This document shows, piece by piece, positions 27,558 through 36,247 of a DNA stretch of 64,000 nucleotides. Source of the DNA: Chitinophaga ginsengisoli (lineage in GTDB: Bacteria > Bacteroidota > Bacteroidia > Chitinophagales > Chitinophagaceae); NCBI RefSeq assembly GCF_003014595.1, contig NZ_PYGK01000006.1, forward strand, positions 124,001 to 188,000. The letters are read 5' to 3'. The translations under genes and the position numbers were made by a program. Each line of letters begins with the position of its first letter. Position 1 is the first letter of the stretch. The notes beneath the pieces were generated by a model. The model was not told where the DNA came from. It did not search any database and saw nothing but the letters and a program-made list of their open reading frames with translations.

Positions 27558-29302
27558 TAAAATTATCCGCATATATGAAGAATTTCAACCGGCTGGCAGT
27601 GATCATTACGGTTATACTGCTTTCAGCCTGTAACAAGGGCTATGACAGGTTGCTCGATGAGAGGGAATATGAAGATACGACAGGTGTGACAGGTAAGCAG
27701 CCGAAAATACTGTTTCTCGTGGTAGATGGCGCCCGTGGGGAATCAGTACGGAGTGCGCAGGCATCACACCTGCTTGAACTGGGCGATAATGCTATCTATT
27801 CCTGGAACAGCATCAGCGATACCCTTAGCCTGGATGCTACCGCATGGGCCGATCTGCTGACAGGTGTACGTAAGGAAAAACATGGTGTGGTAAAAAGTGA
27901 TTTCAGCGATAACCGGCTTGGGCAATATCCTGTCTTTTTCAAATACATTAAAGCACGTATGCCTGCATTCAGAATAGCGGCGTATAGTGCTACAGATTCG
28001 CTGGGTAAAATGCTGATCACCGATGCAGATGTGAACCGGACCTTTAGTAATGACGATAACGCAACAGAACAGGCCATCCTCGATGAACTGAAGATAGATA
28101 CGGCAGGATTGGTTTTCGGTCAGTTCAGTCAGGTGGCTACCGCCGGTAAGACTTATGGTTATGATGCCAGCATACCGGAATACAAGGCAGCTATCCTGCA
28201 TGTGGATGAATATATTGGCAACATTATGAATGCGCTGCGGCAACGTAAAAACTATCAGCATGAGAACTGGCTGGTGGTAGTAACATCCGGCAAAGGCGGT
28301 CCTTTCAACATCTCTCCTGATGACGATGATGGCACCATTCTCAGTAATCCGAAGGTGAACACTTTCACTATTTTCTATTCCCCCCGTTATATGCCAAACT
28401 TTATAGACAGGCCTTATACGGGAGCCCGTTATACCGGCAAGGCGGTACGCCTCTATGGTAAAACAGCTACGGATGCTGTATATGCAACCATTGATACAGG
28501 GAAGGAAGACCTGGCCATTGGCAAGACCAATGAAGTGACCATTGCACTAAAGATCAAAAAGAACAAGACTGTTTATGGTGATTATTCCTATACCTATCCT
28601 AATATCATTGGAAATAACCTGTCGCTGGACTGGTGGAAGAATACCGGCTGGGCCATGTCCCTGGAAACAAACGGCTGGGGTGTACACTACGGGCAGGCCG
28701 GCGCTGGCTTTAACATGGTGACCGGCGCCAATATCAGTGATGGTAAATGGCATGACCTGACAGCGGTGTTCCTGAACAGGGACAATAAACGTTTCATCCG
28801 GCTGTTCACCGACGGCAACTTTAATACGGAGACGGAGATCACTTCTTACGGCAACTTTGATACGAACGATCCGCTGACACTGGGATATGTACCGGGCAAT
28901 GTAACAGATGATAACCGCTGGCTGAATGCCTATATTACGGAGATCCGTTTCTGGCGGGCTGCCTTGCCAGACGATGTGATCAAGGAATATGTCTGTGCAG
29001 AGGAATTACCAACTTCTCATCCTTATCATGACTACCTGATAGGATACTGGCCCTGCAGGGATGGTTTTGGCGGCGTATTCAGGGATCAGTCGGAATACAA
29101 GCACGATTTTAAGATACATAATAACTACCAGTGGGACGACTTCAGTGACCTGATGTGCCCCAGCTCAGCCTCCAACCTGTCGCAGCTTGTACCGCAACCG
29201 GTGGATGTGGCACGGCAGATCATGAACTGGCTGCAGATAGCGGTAGATACCAAATGGCAGATGGACGGCAGGGTATGGGTAACATCCTACACCTCTATCT
29301 GA
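27554..29302 (+). CDS. Alkaline-phosphatase-fold lipoprotein with LamG-like domain, possibly inactive
   Basis: 582 residues, ATGA overlap with the previous gene, lipobox ending ILLSACNKG. Residues about 50-300 follow the alkaline phosphatase/phosphodiesterase fold: 'PKILFLVVDGARGESV' (metal-ligand Asp58), 'WADLLTGVRKEKHGV', and 'VDEYIGNIMNALRQRKNY' before a core strand 'WLVVVTS'. The catalytic 'SDHG' expected after that strand is replaced by 'SGKGG'. By spacing from LLTG, the nucleophile Thr/Ser position appears to hold Asp94. Residues about 320-490 look like a LamG/concanavalin fold ('NEVTIALKIKKN', 'GKWHDLTAVFLNRDN', 'YITEIRFWRAALPDDVI'). The C-terminus may be the DUF4983 module. It may be a binding protein rather than an enzyme. 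Confidence 0.72.
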   Translation: MIKLSAYMKNFNRLAVIITVILLSACNKGYDRLLDEREYEDTTGVTGKQPKILFLVVDGARGESVRSAQASHLLELGDNAIYSWNSISDTLSLDATAWADLLTGVRKEKHGVVKSDFSDNRLGQYPVFFKYIKARMPAFRIAAYSATDSLGKMLITDADVNRTFSNDDNATEQAILDELKIDTAGLVFGQFSQVATAGKTYGYDASIPEYKAAILHVDEYIGNIMNALRQRKNYQHENWLVVVTSGKGGPFNISPDDDDGTILSNPKVNTFTIFYSPRYMPNFIDRPYTGARYTGKAVRLYGKTATDAVYATIDTGKEDLAIGKTNEVTIALKIKKNKTVYGDYSYTYPNIIGNNLSLDWWKNTGWAMSLETNGWGVHYGQAGAGFNMVTGANISDGKWHDLTAVFLNRDNKRFIRLFTDGNFNTETEITSYGNFDTNDPLTLGYVPGNVTDDNRWLNAYITEIRFWRAALPDDVIKEYVCAEELPTSHPYHDYLIGYWPCRDGFGGVFRDQSEYKHDFKIHNNYQWDDFSDLMCPSSASNLSQLVPQPVDVARQIMNWLQIAVDTKWQMDGRVWVTSYTSI

Positions 29303-29332
29303 TTATATTTTTTTAACTGCAAATACGCTGAT

Positions 29333-30715
29333 ATGAGTCGCAATATGCTCCCTGTGTTGTTACTGCTGCTGTTGTCCGGTATATTGTCCTGTAAAAAGGA
29401 TGATAAGTTCCAGGATGAGCAGCTAAGCCCTGTGAATGTGTCCATTCAAAGCACAAACGGGCGGATAGCCGTGCCTTCGGGCAACAATTATATTAAGACA
29501 ACAGATTACCTCAATATACCAGTTAAGATCGTACTCTCTGCTGCTGCGCCGAAGATCTTCACGATGGATGTGCAAGTGAACAATGATACTATCATGCACA
29601 TGATAGAACAGCAGCAGCTGGGAGATGCGGTATTGCTGGAAGATGTCTATTACCAGTTGCCCAAAACGGCGGAGATCCGGTTTGGCATAGATACGTTTAC
29701 ATTGCCTTTGCAGATCAGTATGCAGGCTGTTGAACGGTATTATGGCAAGACGCTGGCGCTGGCAGTGGGCCTTTCTGATGTTGGTAAGGGCAATACGCTG
29801 GATGCCAAAGGTAAGATGGCTATTTTGCTGATCAACACCACAGAAATTATCCGGCAGGAAGATATTCATTATATCTCCTTTACGGCGGCAGGTAGCGTGT
29901 TACAGCAACCTTCGGGGACTGATCATACGCTGGGCACCAACGAAGTGGTACTGCCGGTGAGTGTAACGCTGGGAGGAGTAGCAGGTGGCGCCTTTACCGT
30001 GAATGTCAGTGCAAGTCCTGATACAGCGCAGAAACTGATAGACAACGGTACATTGAGCGGGTCTGTGTTGCTGAAAGAAGGAGATGATTACAGCATCCCA
30101 TCGACGCTGACATTCCCTGCCAATACCAATACGGCAAGATTTAACCTGGTGGTGAAAACAGATGCATTGAAAAGGAATGCACAGAATAAACCAGTGCTGG
30201 CATTAAGTCTTAGCAGCCCCACCCGGCACCTGCTGGATGCGGAACGTAGTGCCATTGTCATGGCATTGGATCCTTCCAGACTGATTGAAACAGATATCAC
30301 CAATACCAATATCAGTTATAAGACACAATATGAGAACACCAGTAATGCGAATGAAACATCAGGTAAGCTGATCGACAACAACATCAACTCGAAGTTCCTG
30401 TTGTTTAATTTCTCTACTGTTTGGGCGCAGCTGGAGTTTGCCACTCCGCAAACTACCGGCGCCTATACCATGACGTCTGCCAATGACGCCCCGGAACGTG
30501 ATCCCAAGAACTGGACACTGGAGGGGTCGGACAATGGTACCGACTGGACGGTGTTAGACACACAAACGGACCAGTCTTTTGGCTCCAGGTTCCTGACGGT
30601 GAAATATACATTCAACAACCAGGTAGCGTTTAAATTCTACCGCCTGAATGTATCTGCCGTGAAAAACAGCACATTATTCCAGCTGGCCGAGTGGCGGCTT
30701 TTAAAACGTCCATAA
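29333..30715 (+). CDS. Lipoprotein with two DUF1735 domains and a discoidin (F5/8 type C) domain
   Basis: 460 residues, lipobox ending GILSCKKDD. Two tandem DUF1735-like units are seen at about residues 30-165 and 175-310. Each has a strand 'P-V-[KS]-[IV]-x-L', a line 'NNDTIMHMIEQQQLGDAVLLEDVYYQLP' or 'SPDTAQKLIDNGTLSGSVLLKEGDDYSIP', and an 'F.I' strand. Residues about 320-460 form an F5/8 type C/CBM32-like domain: 'GKLIDNNINSKFLLF', 'PKNWTLEGSDNGTDWTVLDTQ' and 'FKFYRLNV'. It is the last gene of the Sus locus and is followed by a terminator. Such proteins are surface glycan-binding lipoproteins; the ligand is unknown. Confidence 0.85.
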   Translation: MSRNMLPVLLLLLLSGILSCKKDDKFQDEQLSPVNVSIQSTNGRIAVPSGNNYIKTTDYLNIPVKIVLSAAAPKIFTMDVQVNNDTIMHMIEQQQLGDAVLLEDVYYQLPKTAEIRFGIDTFTLPLQISMQAVERYYGKTLALAVGLSDVGKGNTLDAKGKMAILLINTTEIIRQEDIHYISFTAAGSVLQQPSGTDHTLGTNEVVLPVSVTLGGVAGGAFTVNVSASPDTAQKLIDNGTLSGSVLLKEGDDYSIPSTLTFPANTNTARFNLVVKTDALKRNAQNKPVLALSLSSPTRHLLDAERSAIVMALDPSRLIETDITNTNISYKTQYENTSNANETSGKLIDNNINSKFLLFNFSTVWAQLEFATPQTTGAYTMTSANDAPERDPKNWTLEGSDNGTDWTVLDTQTDQSFGSRFLTVKYTFNNQVAFKFYRLNVSAVKNSTLFQLAEWRLLKRP

Positions 30716-30754
30716 TACTTTTCCTGTTCCCTCAGAATCAGGAGGTTTAGATCC

Positions 30755-30782
30755 AGAGGCCGGTTATTGCCGGCCTCTTTGT
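30755..30782 (+). terminator. Terminator at the end of the Sus locus
   Basis: AGAGGCCGG (30755-30763) pairs perfectly with CCGGCCTCT (30770-30778), followed by TTTG. The T run is short. Confidence 0.7.
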
Positions 30783-30859
30783 ATGTGAACAATACGGGAG
30801 TAGTAGGTTTAATAAGATCAGGTTCTGATCAGGTACAAACTTCGCTTAAGCTTCGCCTT

Positions 30860-30947
30860 AACAATGTTTCACCTATGTTCATCTTACGTTCATCCTACGT
30901 CTGTGAACGTAGGATGAACGTAAGATGAACATAGGTGAAACATTGTT
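30860..30947. repeat. Perfect 41-bp inverted repeat with 6-nt loop
   Basis: Bases 30860-30900 are the exact reverse complement of 30907-30947, with CTGTGA between them. Within each arm an 11-bp unit repeats: GAACGTAGGAT, GAACGTAAGAT, then a degenerate GAACATAGGTG on the right arm. A further matched pair, GTACAAAC (30833-30840) and GTTTGTAC (30945-30952), flanks it, separated on the left by about 20 extra bases. It lies between the Sus locus terminator and the macrodomain gene. There is no T tail, so it is not an ordinary terminator. Confidence 0.9.
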
Positions 30948-31050
30948 TGTACGGTATCTGAACGAAGTTGAGGTGATATCTGGACGAGTTTATATGCAAG
31001 ATAAACCGAAAAGAAGAGGAGCTGAAATCGGCAGCAGATTTGTATAAGAT

Positions 31051-31058
31051 TATCTTTG
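31051..31058 (+). promoter_or_regulatory. -7 element of the macrodomain gene
   Basis: TATCTTTG is an exact TAnnTTTG match 33 nt before the ATG. The -33 element is not clear. The large hairpin lies about 100 bp upstream. Confidence 0.45.
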
Positions 31059-31091
31059 CACAGACGGGATACCCCAGAAATAATAAAAAAC

Positions 31092-31619
31092 ATGAAAATA
31101 ACACTGTTACAAGGCGATATTACCAAAATGGAAGTAGATGTTATTGTCAATGCGGCAAATACGTCCCTATTGGGCGGAGGCGGCGTAGACGGCGCGATCC
31201 ATCGGGCGGGAGGACCAGCCATTCTGGAAGAGTGCCGTAAGATCAGGGATAAACAGGGAAGGTGTGCCGTAGGAGAAGCAGTGATTACGACAGCCGGCCG
31301 GTTGCCTGCGAAGTATGTTATTCATACGGTAGGGCCCGTGTGGAATAAAGGAAGTGATGAAGAGAAAGCATTACTCAGGGATGCTTATCAGAATAGCCTA
31401 CGGCTGGCAGTCAGACATGATGTGAAGACCATTGCCTTCCCCAATATCAGTACAGGGGTATACCGTTTCCCTAAACAGGTGGCTGCGGAAATAGCGGTAG
31501 CCGCTGTGACGGATTTCCTGAGAACGGATAACAAGATAAGTAACGTGATATTCGTTTGCTTCGAAAAAGATAATTACGACATCTATTCTCAACTGCTTAC
31601 CCAACAGGGAACCATATAG
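31092..31619 (+). CDS. Macrodomain protein, probable O-acetyl-ADP-ribose deacetylase
   Basis: 175 residues from the ATG at 31092; a longer frame from 31056 lacks similarity to the family start. It opens 'MKITLLQGDITKMEVDVIVN', continues with 'AANTSLLGGGGVDGAIHRAGG' and later 'YVIHTVGPVW' and 'IAFPNISTGVYRFP'. These are the ADP-ribose-binding loops of the YmdB-like macrodomain class; the whole protein is one domain of normal length. It should hydrolyse O-acetyl-ADP-ribose or remove ADP-ribose from proteins in the cytoplasm. No ADP-ribosyltransferase or sirtuin partner is nearby. It has its own promoter and a weak terminator. Confidence 0.92.
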   Translation: MKITLLQGDITKMEVDVIVNAANTSLLGGGGVDGAIHRAGGPAILEECRKIRDKQGRCAVGEAVITTAGRLPAKYVIHTVGPVWNKGSDEEKALLRDAYQNSLRLAVRHDVKTIAFPNISTGVYRFPKQVAAEIAVAAVTDFLRTDNKISNVIFVCFEKDNYDIYSQLLTQQGTI

Positions 31620-31652
31620 GCTTCCGCAGTACAGTGTGGATCAATGATACGG

Positions 31653-31692
31653 AGCGTGATGGCATATAAGGGCAGTCACGCTTTTCTTTTTT
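31653..31692 (+). terminator. Probable terminator after the macrodomain gene
   Basis: AGCGTGA (31653-31659) pairs with TCACGCT (31676-31682) across a 16-nt loop and is followed by TTTCTTTTTT. Confidence 0.55.
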
Positions 31693-31731
31693 AAGATTCA
31701 TTTAGTACTTTTTCCGGTAAAGTAACTGACC

Positions 31732-32879
<1,148 letters not shown>

Positions 32880-32883
<4 letters not shown>

Positions 32884-33272
32884 GCGAGGGCTTTCGCTAA
32901 CACATTTTCCAGCTGTTTGCACAGTTCACCAAAGCTGGAAGGTTTGGTCAGGAAATGTGATGCGCCCAGTTCGGCAGTTTCAATGCCATCTTTTTCTCTT
33001 AACGAAGTGGTGAAAATAACGACAGGAATATTACAATAGGTAGTGTTCTTTTTGATTGCAGCCAGGAACTGTTTGCCATTCATCTTAGGCATGTTCAGAT
33101 CCAGGAAGATAAGGTCGCATTGGAGGCTGCCACTTTCCAGCATCCGTAAACCTTCTTCTCCATCGGAAGCAAAGTGGCAGGTAGCGGCGCTATCCACAAT
33201 GGACATGGCCTCTCCAAAAAGCTCCTGATCATCCATGTCATCGTCTACCAGTAAAATTACTTTTTTTGCCAT
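32880..33272 (-). CDS. Single-domain response regulator receiver (CheY-like)
   Basis: 130 residues, one receiver domain and nothing else. The acidic pocket is Asp10-Asp12 ('LLVDDDMDD'), the phospho-acceptor is Asp58 in 'LIFLDLNMP', and Thr89 and Lys110 ('LTKPSSFGEL') complete the switch residues. The 'FGELCKQLENVL' helix resembles the Rcp1-type receivers often encoded beside bacteriophytochrome or hybrid histidine kinases, but no kinase is present here. It would act by protein contact, since it has no output domain. A minus-strand -7 element lies 8 bp before the ATG, so the transcript may be nearly leaderless. Confidence 0.93.
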
Positions 33273-33893
33273 ACGTGCCGCAAAATTAGTGATAAATCGC
33301 CAATCTATGGCGGGTTTAGACAGAATGTTTATGCGTGCCAGATATTAGAAAAATGGCAAATGAGTATGTTACTTGGCCGATGTAGTATATACTGCAGTAA
33401 AGATATGTAAGTTGCTGCTGCAGGATGATCATATACTGCTGCAAGGTTACCTCTCCGTCTCACAGCCCTTGCAGCAAACGCAGTACGGGTAGATGCGTTG
33501 CTAATATGATAAAATAGAATGGCTTATGATTATTATTAATTGTTGTAACTTTTTTTGAAGGAAATATCGTATATTCAATAGTCGCAAATAGTCTATAATG
33601 CAATGCTGCACTGGGATTTCAGTGTTGCAGGGAACCCAGCTGATCCCCTGTAGGGTACGTAAAAAGTTAACCTGATTGAAATGGAAGACAATGTTTACTG
33701 GCGCATACTCAACGCGCTGTCTTTGAAATTGTGTTCATGCTTTACTCACCCAGGTGTTCAGGTAGTTAACCGCCAACATTACTGCAATGATTCCGCAGCA
33801 CAATCTGTAAGCTGGTTGAATATGCATCCCGGATAGATAGTATGAATGCAATTGTCCCTACCAAGTTCTCTTCCTCATTTAATAATAACTAAC
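33273..33893. other. 620-bp intergenic region
   Basis: Apart from the receiver gene's -7 element I see no gene here. A weak dyad, CTGCACTG with CAGTG-TTGCAG near 33606-33630, could form a hairpin. The region is AT-rich and contains a TAAC followed by a T run and GAAGG near 33546-33562. No convincing promoter for the following gene. Confidence 0.45.
33281..33288 (-). promoter_or_regulatory. -7 element of the response regulator gene
   Basis: On the minus strand the bases read TAATTTTG, an exact TAnnTTTG match. It ends 8 bp before the ATG. No clear -33 element. Confidence 0.4.
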
Positions 33894-34406
33894 ATGAAAC
33901 TAGACGTTAACTTTAATCCACTCTTGACATTTCAACAAACTGAAACTGTACCTGCAGCCCTTGAGCATTATCTGTCATCAGAGAAACCTCCGTTATTTTA
34001 TACTGCGCCCCAGTGCAACGTATTGATACAGCAAATGCAGCTTTTTGAAAGAAATTTCTGGTATACTGTTATCAACGCCACAGAAGATAACCTGCTACTG
34101 AGATTTGACCTGGTACCTGGTCTGAGCAAATTATTGATCTACACTATTCAGAATGATGATGAAATGATGTTCCTCCATCAGGACATAGGAATTGATATCG
34201 GAGAGAACGACTATTGTTACCTGGGAGGCGGCTTTCAGTCAAAAGACCTGCGGGTGCTGGTAAGTAAAGGTACATACCAGTCGCTGGCTTTCCCTTTCTC
34301 TCCTGAACAGGATGATAGTGAAGGTATGAAGAGTGCAGAAACTTTTTCGTTCGTAAACAAATTTCTTTTCGCGCTGGGTCTCCTGAATACAGAGACCAGG
34401 AAGTAG
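33894..34406 (+). CDS. Small cytoplasmic protein, possibly a stand-alone AraC-type sensor domain
   Basis: 170 residues from the ATG at 33894; an earlier in-frame ATG at 33846 adds 16 residues that look like leader sequence. No signal peptide, membrane segment or helix-turn-helix. By eye, residues about 60-145 ('QQMQLFERNFWYTVINATED', 'NLLLRFDLVPGLSKLL', 'YCYLGGGF', 'LVSKGTYQSLAFPFSP') match the spacing of the sensor half of the AraC protein encoded 41 bp downstream ('KQKVQVADSFYCELYAEPLTD', 'ELLLSVTKPVIIM', 'MQYLTPGV', 'LTAGQHYRSVYFQAP'). It may therefore be a sensor domain without its DNA-binding half. This relation is my inference; otherwise the protein is unrecognised. Confidence 0.5.
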   Translation: MKLDVNFNPLLTFQQTETVPAALEHYLSSEKPPLFYTAPQCNVLIQQMQLFERNFWYTVINATEDNLLLRFDLVPGLSKLLIYTIQNDDEMMFLHQDIGIDIGENDYCYLGGGFQSKDLRVLVSKGTYQSLAFPFSPEQDDSEGMKSAETFSFVNKFLFALGLLNTETRK

Positions 34407-34447
34407 CGGGAAGATGCCATTTATTCTATCATAAAAACCTTACCAAT

Positions 34448-35452
34448 ATGCCAATTGAGTTCCGATTGCCTGACCATTTAGTGCAGGACGTTGTGGTAAC
34501 GCATGCCGTACCGGCTTGTTACCGTAAAATGAGATTGCCCATTGAAGATACTGCAGCATTGTTCTTATCCGGTAAGTGGGGTGCTTTGCTTAAACAGAAG
34601 GTACAGGTTGCAGATAGCTTTTATTGCGAGTTATATGCTGAACCGTTGACTGATATGGAATTGTTGCTCTCTGTCACAAAGCCGGTCATTATTATGCAGA
34701 CAATGATGACCGGCAGCATACGTATTATACATGGAGACAACCGCATGCAGTTGCAACCAGGAAAGGTAGGTATGCAGTATCTGACCCCGGGTGTTACTTA
34801 CACTATCAGCCTGACGGCAGGACAACACTACCGCAGCGTTTATTTCCAGGCGCCTGCGACCATGCTGGAAGAGCTGAGTGATACCTATCCGCAGCTGACT
34901 GACATGTTGCAGACCGTAAAGGCCGGTAATGGATTTTCGGCACATCTGCCCTACATCCGGTTGAGCGCCGCTATGCGCAGCGAAATTGAGAAGATGAAGA
35001 ATTGCCCGCTGACGGGTCAGGCACGTGCGCAGTACTACAATAATCGCATCAGTGATGTGGTGATCGCTTACCTGGATAGTATGCACCGTATTACTTTACA
35101 GGATAGCAGGCTGATATTGCTGCATGAAAAAGAGATCGACGAGTTTATTGAAAGGGTGGATAAATGCCCGGAAGAACATGTGAACGTAGAACAACGCGCA
35201 CATGCCCTGGGATTGACAGAACGTGCATTGGAAAATGCTTTTAAGTTGAAGCTGGGCAGTACGGTGAAGATCTATATACTGCAGCAGCGTGTAGAAAAGG
35301 CCAAACAACTTTTGCTGGCTACCATGCATACAATAACAGACATTGCGATGGAGGTTGGTTATGCTGATCCTTCTTATTTTATTCGGGTTTTTAAACAGAC
35401 CGAGGGCGTTACGCCAGGACGGTATAGAAGTGATCACAGTGCGGCTATATAG
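34448..35452 (+). CDS. AraC family transcriptional regulator
   Basis: 334 residues. The N-terminal 190 residues are a beta-rich sensor of the type common in Chitinophaga regulators ('MELLLSVTKPVIIMQTMMTG' and 'GKVGMQYLTPGVTYTI'). The C-terminal part from about 230 is the AraC DNA-binding domain: 'VNVEQRAHALGLTERALENA' is the first HTH and 'HTITDIAMEVGYADPSYFIR' the second, ending 'FKQTEGVTPGRYRSDH' as usual. It lies 41 bp after a small gene that may share its sensor fold and could be co-transcribed with it. Target genes are unknown; the GH20 gene 0.8 kb downstream is separated by a long intergenic stretch. Confidence 0.9.
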   Translation: MPIEFRLPDHLVQDVVVTHAVPACYRKMRLPIEDTAALFLSGKWGALLKQKVQVADSFYCELYAEPLTDMELLLSVTKPVIIMQTMMTGSIRIIHGDNRMQLQPGKVGMQYLTPGVTYTISLTAGQHYRSVYFQAPATMLEELSDTYPQLTDMLQTVKAGNGFSAHLPYIRLSAAMRSEIEKMKNCPLTGQARAQYYNNRISDVVIAYLDSMHRITLQDSRLILLHEKEIDEFIERVDKCPEEHVNVEQRAHALGLTERALENAFKLKLGSTVKIYILQQRVEKAKQLLLATMHTITDIAMEVGYADPSYFIRVFKQTEGVTPGRYRSDHSAAI

Positions 35453-36247
35453 CTGTATATAGGACAAAAGAAATAAAAAGTTGCCGACTATTTGCCGCCT
35501 TTGTGCTATCCGTTTTATTCATGACTAGCGATATTTGAGTTATAAGATTATCCCCTGTATAAAAAGCCATTACATTCAGCATAGTTAATACCACAAAAGA
35601 AGTATTCTTATGAAAGATCTCTAAAGAGCCTTGTTTGTAGATTGATTTTCAGGTCTTCTTTAAACCGTCATAGCGTAACATATTTTGCCTTTTCATAATA
35701 ATGCGGGCAGGCATTCTTCCGGGATGCTGTTTTCCTCAACTACTTACGGAGTAAGTATGCCTGCAGGAGATCAATCAGCCGGATGTCCACTCCTTTGCCT
35801 GTGCAAAGGTTTGGAATCCGCTGACTGAGAGGGGCCGAACAGCTTTTTTTAATGGTATATTGAGGATATTTAGCTGTTCTGCCTGTCCAGGCGGGACATT
35901 CTGAACTGACTACATTATAGCCCATGGAGATGGTCATCCGATGGGGTACCCATCAAAATGTGAAGCTTGTTCGTAAACATTTTTTAAGCGTTAGTCTTTC
36001 AGCCTGCCGCCTTTCTTTATCCATTGCATCAACCCCGCTGAATGGCGGGCTGTACTTCCGCAATACAGTTATATATTGACTCAATGTTCCCTCGTTAACC
36101 TCGTGAGTCAGTGACTGTATTTTTAATCGTTCCGGGAGAATTGCCATCAGGCTTTTTTCCCGGAATTTGTATTTTCTTTCCGCTGCTCACAACCTGTCCT
36201 GGAAATGCCCGGTATTTGTTATCTTATAGCCCACAAATCAACTCTCC
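35453..36247. other. 795-bp intergenic region with nested inverted repeats
   Basis: Two minus-strand frames of about 65 codons (35740-35937 and 35953-36147) are open, but neither resembles a family I know and I do not call them genes. On the plus strand GCAGGCAT (35707-35714) is matched by ATGCCTGC (35757-35764), enclosing TACTTAC-GGA-GTAAGTA (35741-35757). Another dyad, CTATATA-GCTG-TATATAG, lies at the end of the AraC gene. No promoter of confidence for the GH20 gene. Confidence 0.45.

Noticed and set aside
30860..30947. Large hairpin as the Sus locus terminator
   Set aside because: An ordinary terminator lies at 30755-30782 and the 41-bp hairpin has no T tail.
30890..31222. Minus-strand frame of 110 codons across the hairpin and the start of the macrodomain gene
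   Set aside because: It lies opposite the macrodomain start and the palindrome; the composition is that of a reverse-strand shadow.
35740..36147. Two minus-strand frames of about 65 codons each
   Set aside because: No recognisable family, promoter or conserved motif; reported only as part of the intergenic region.
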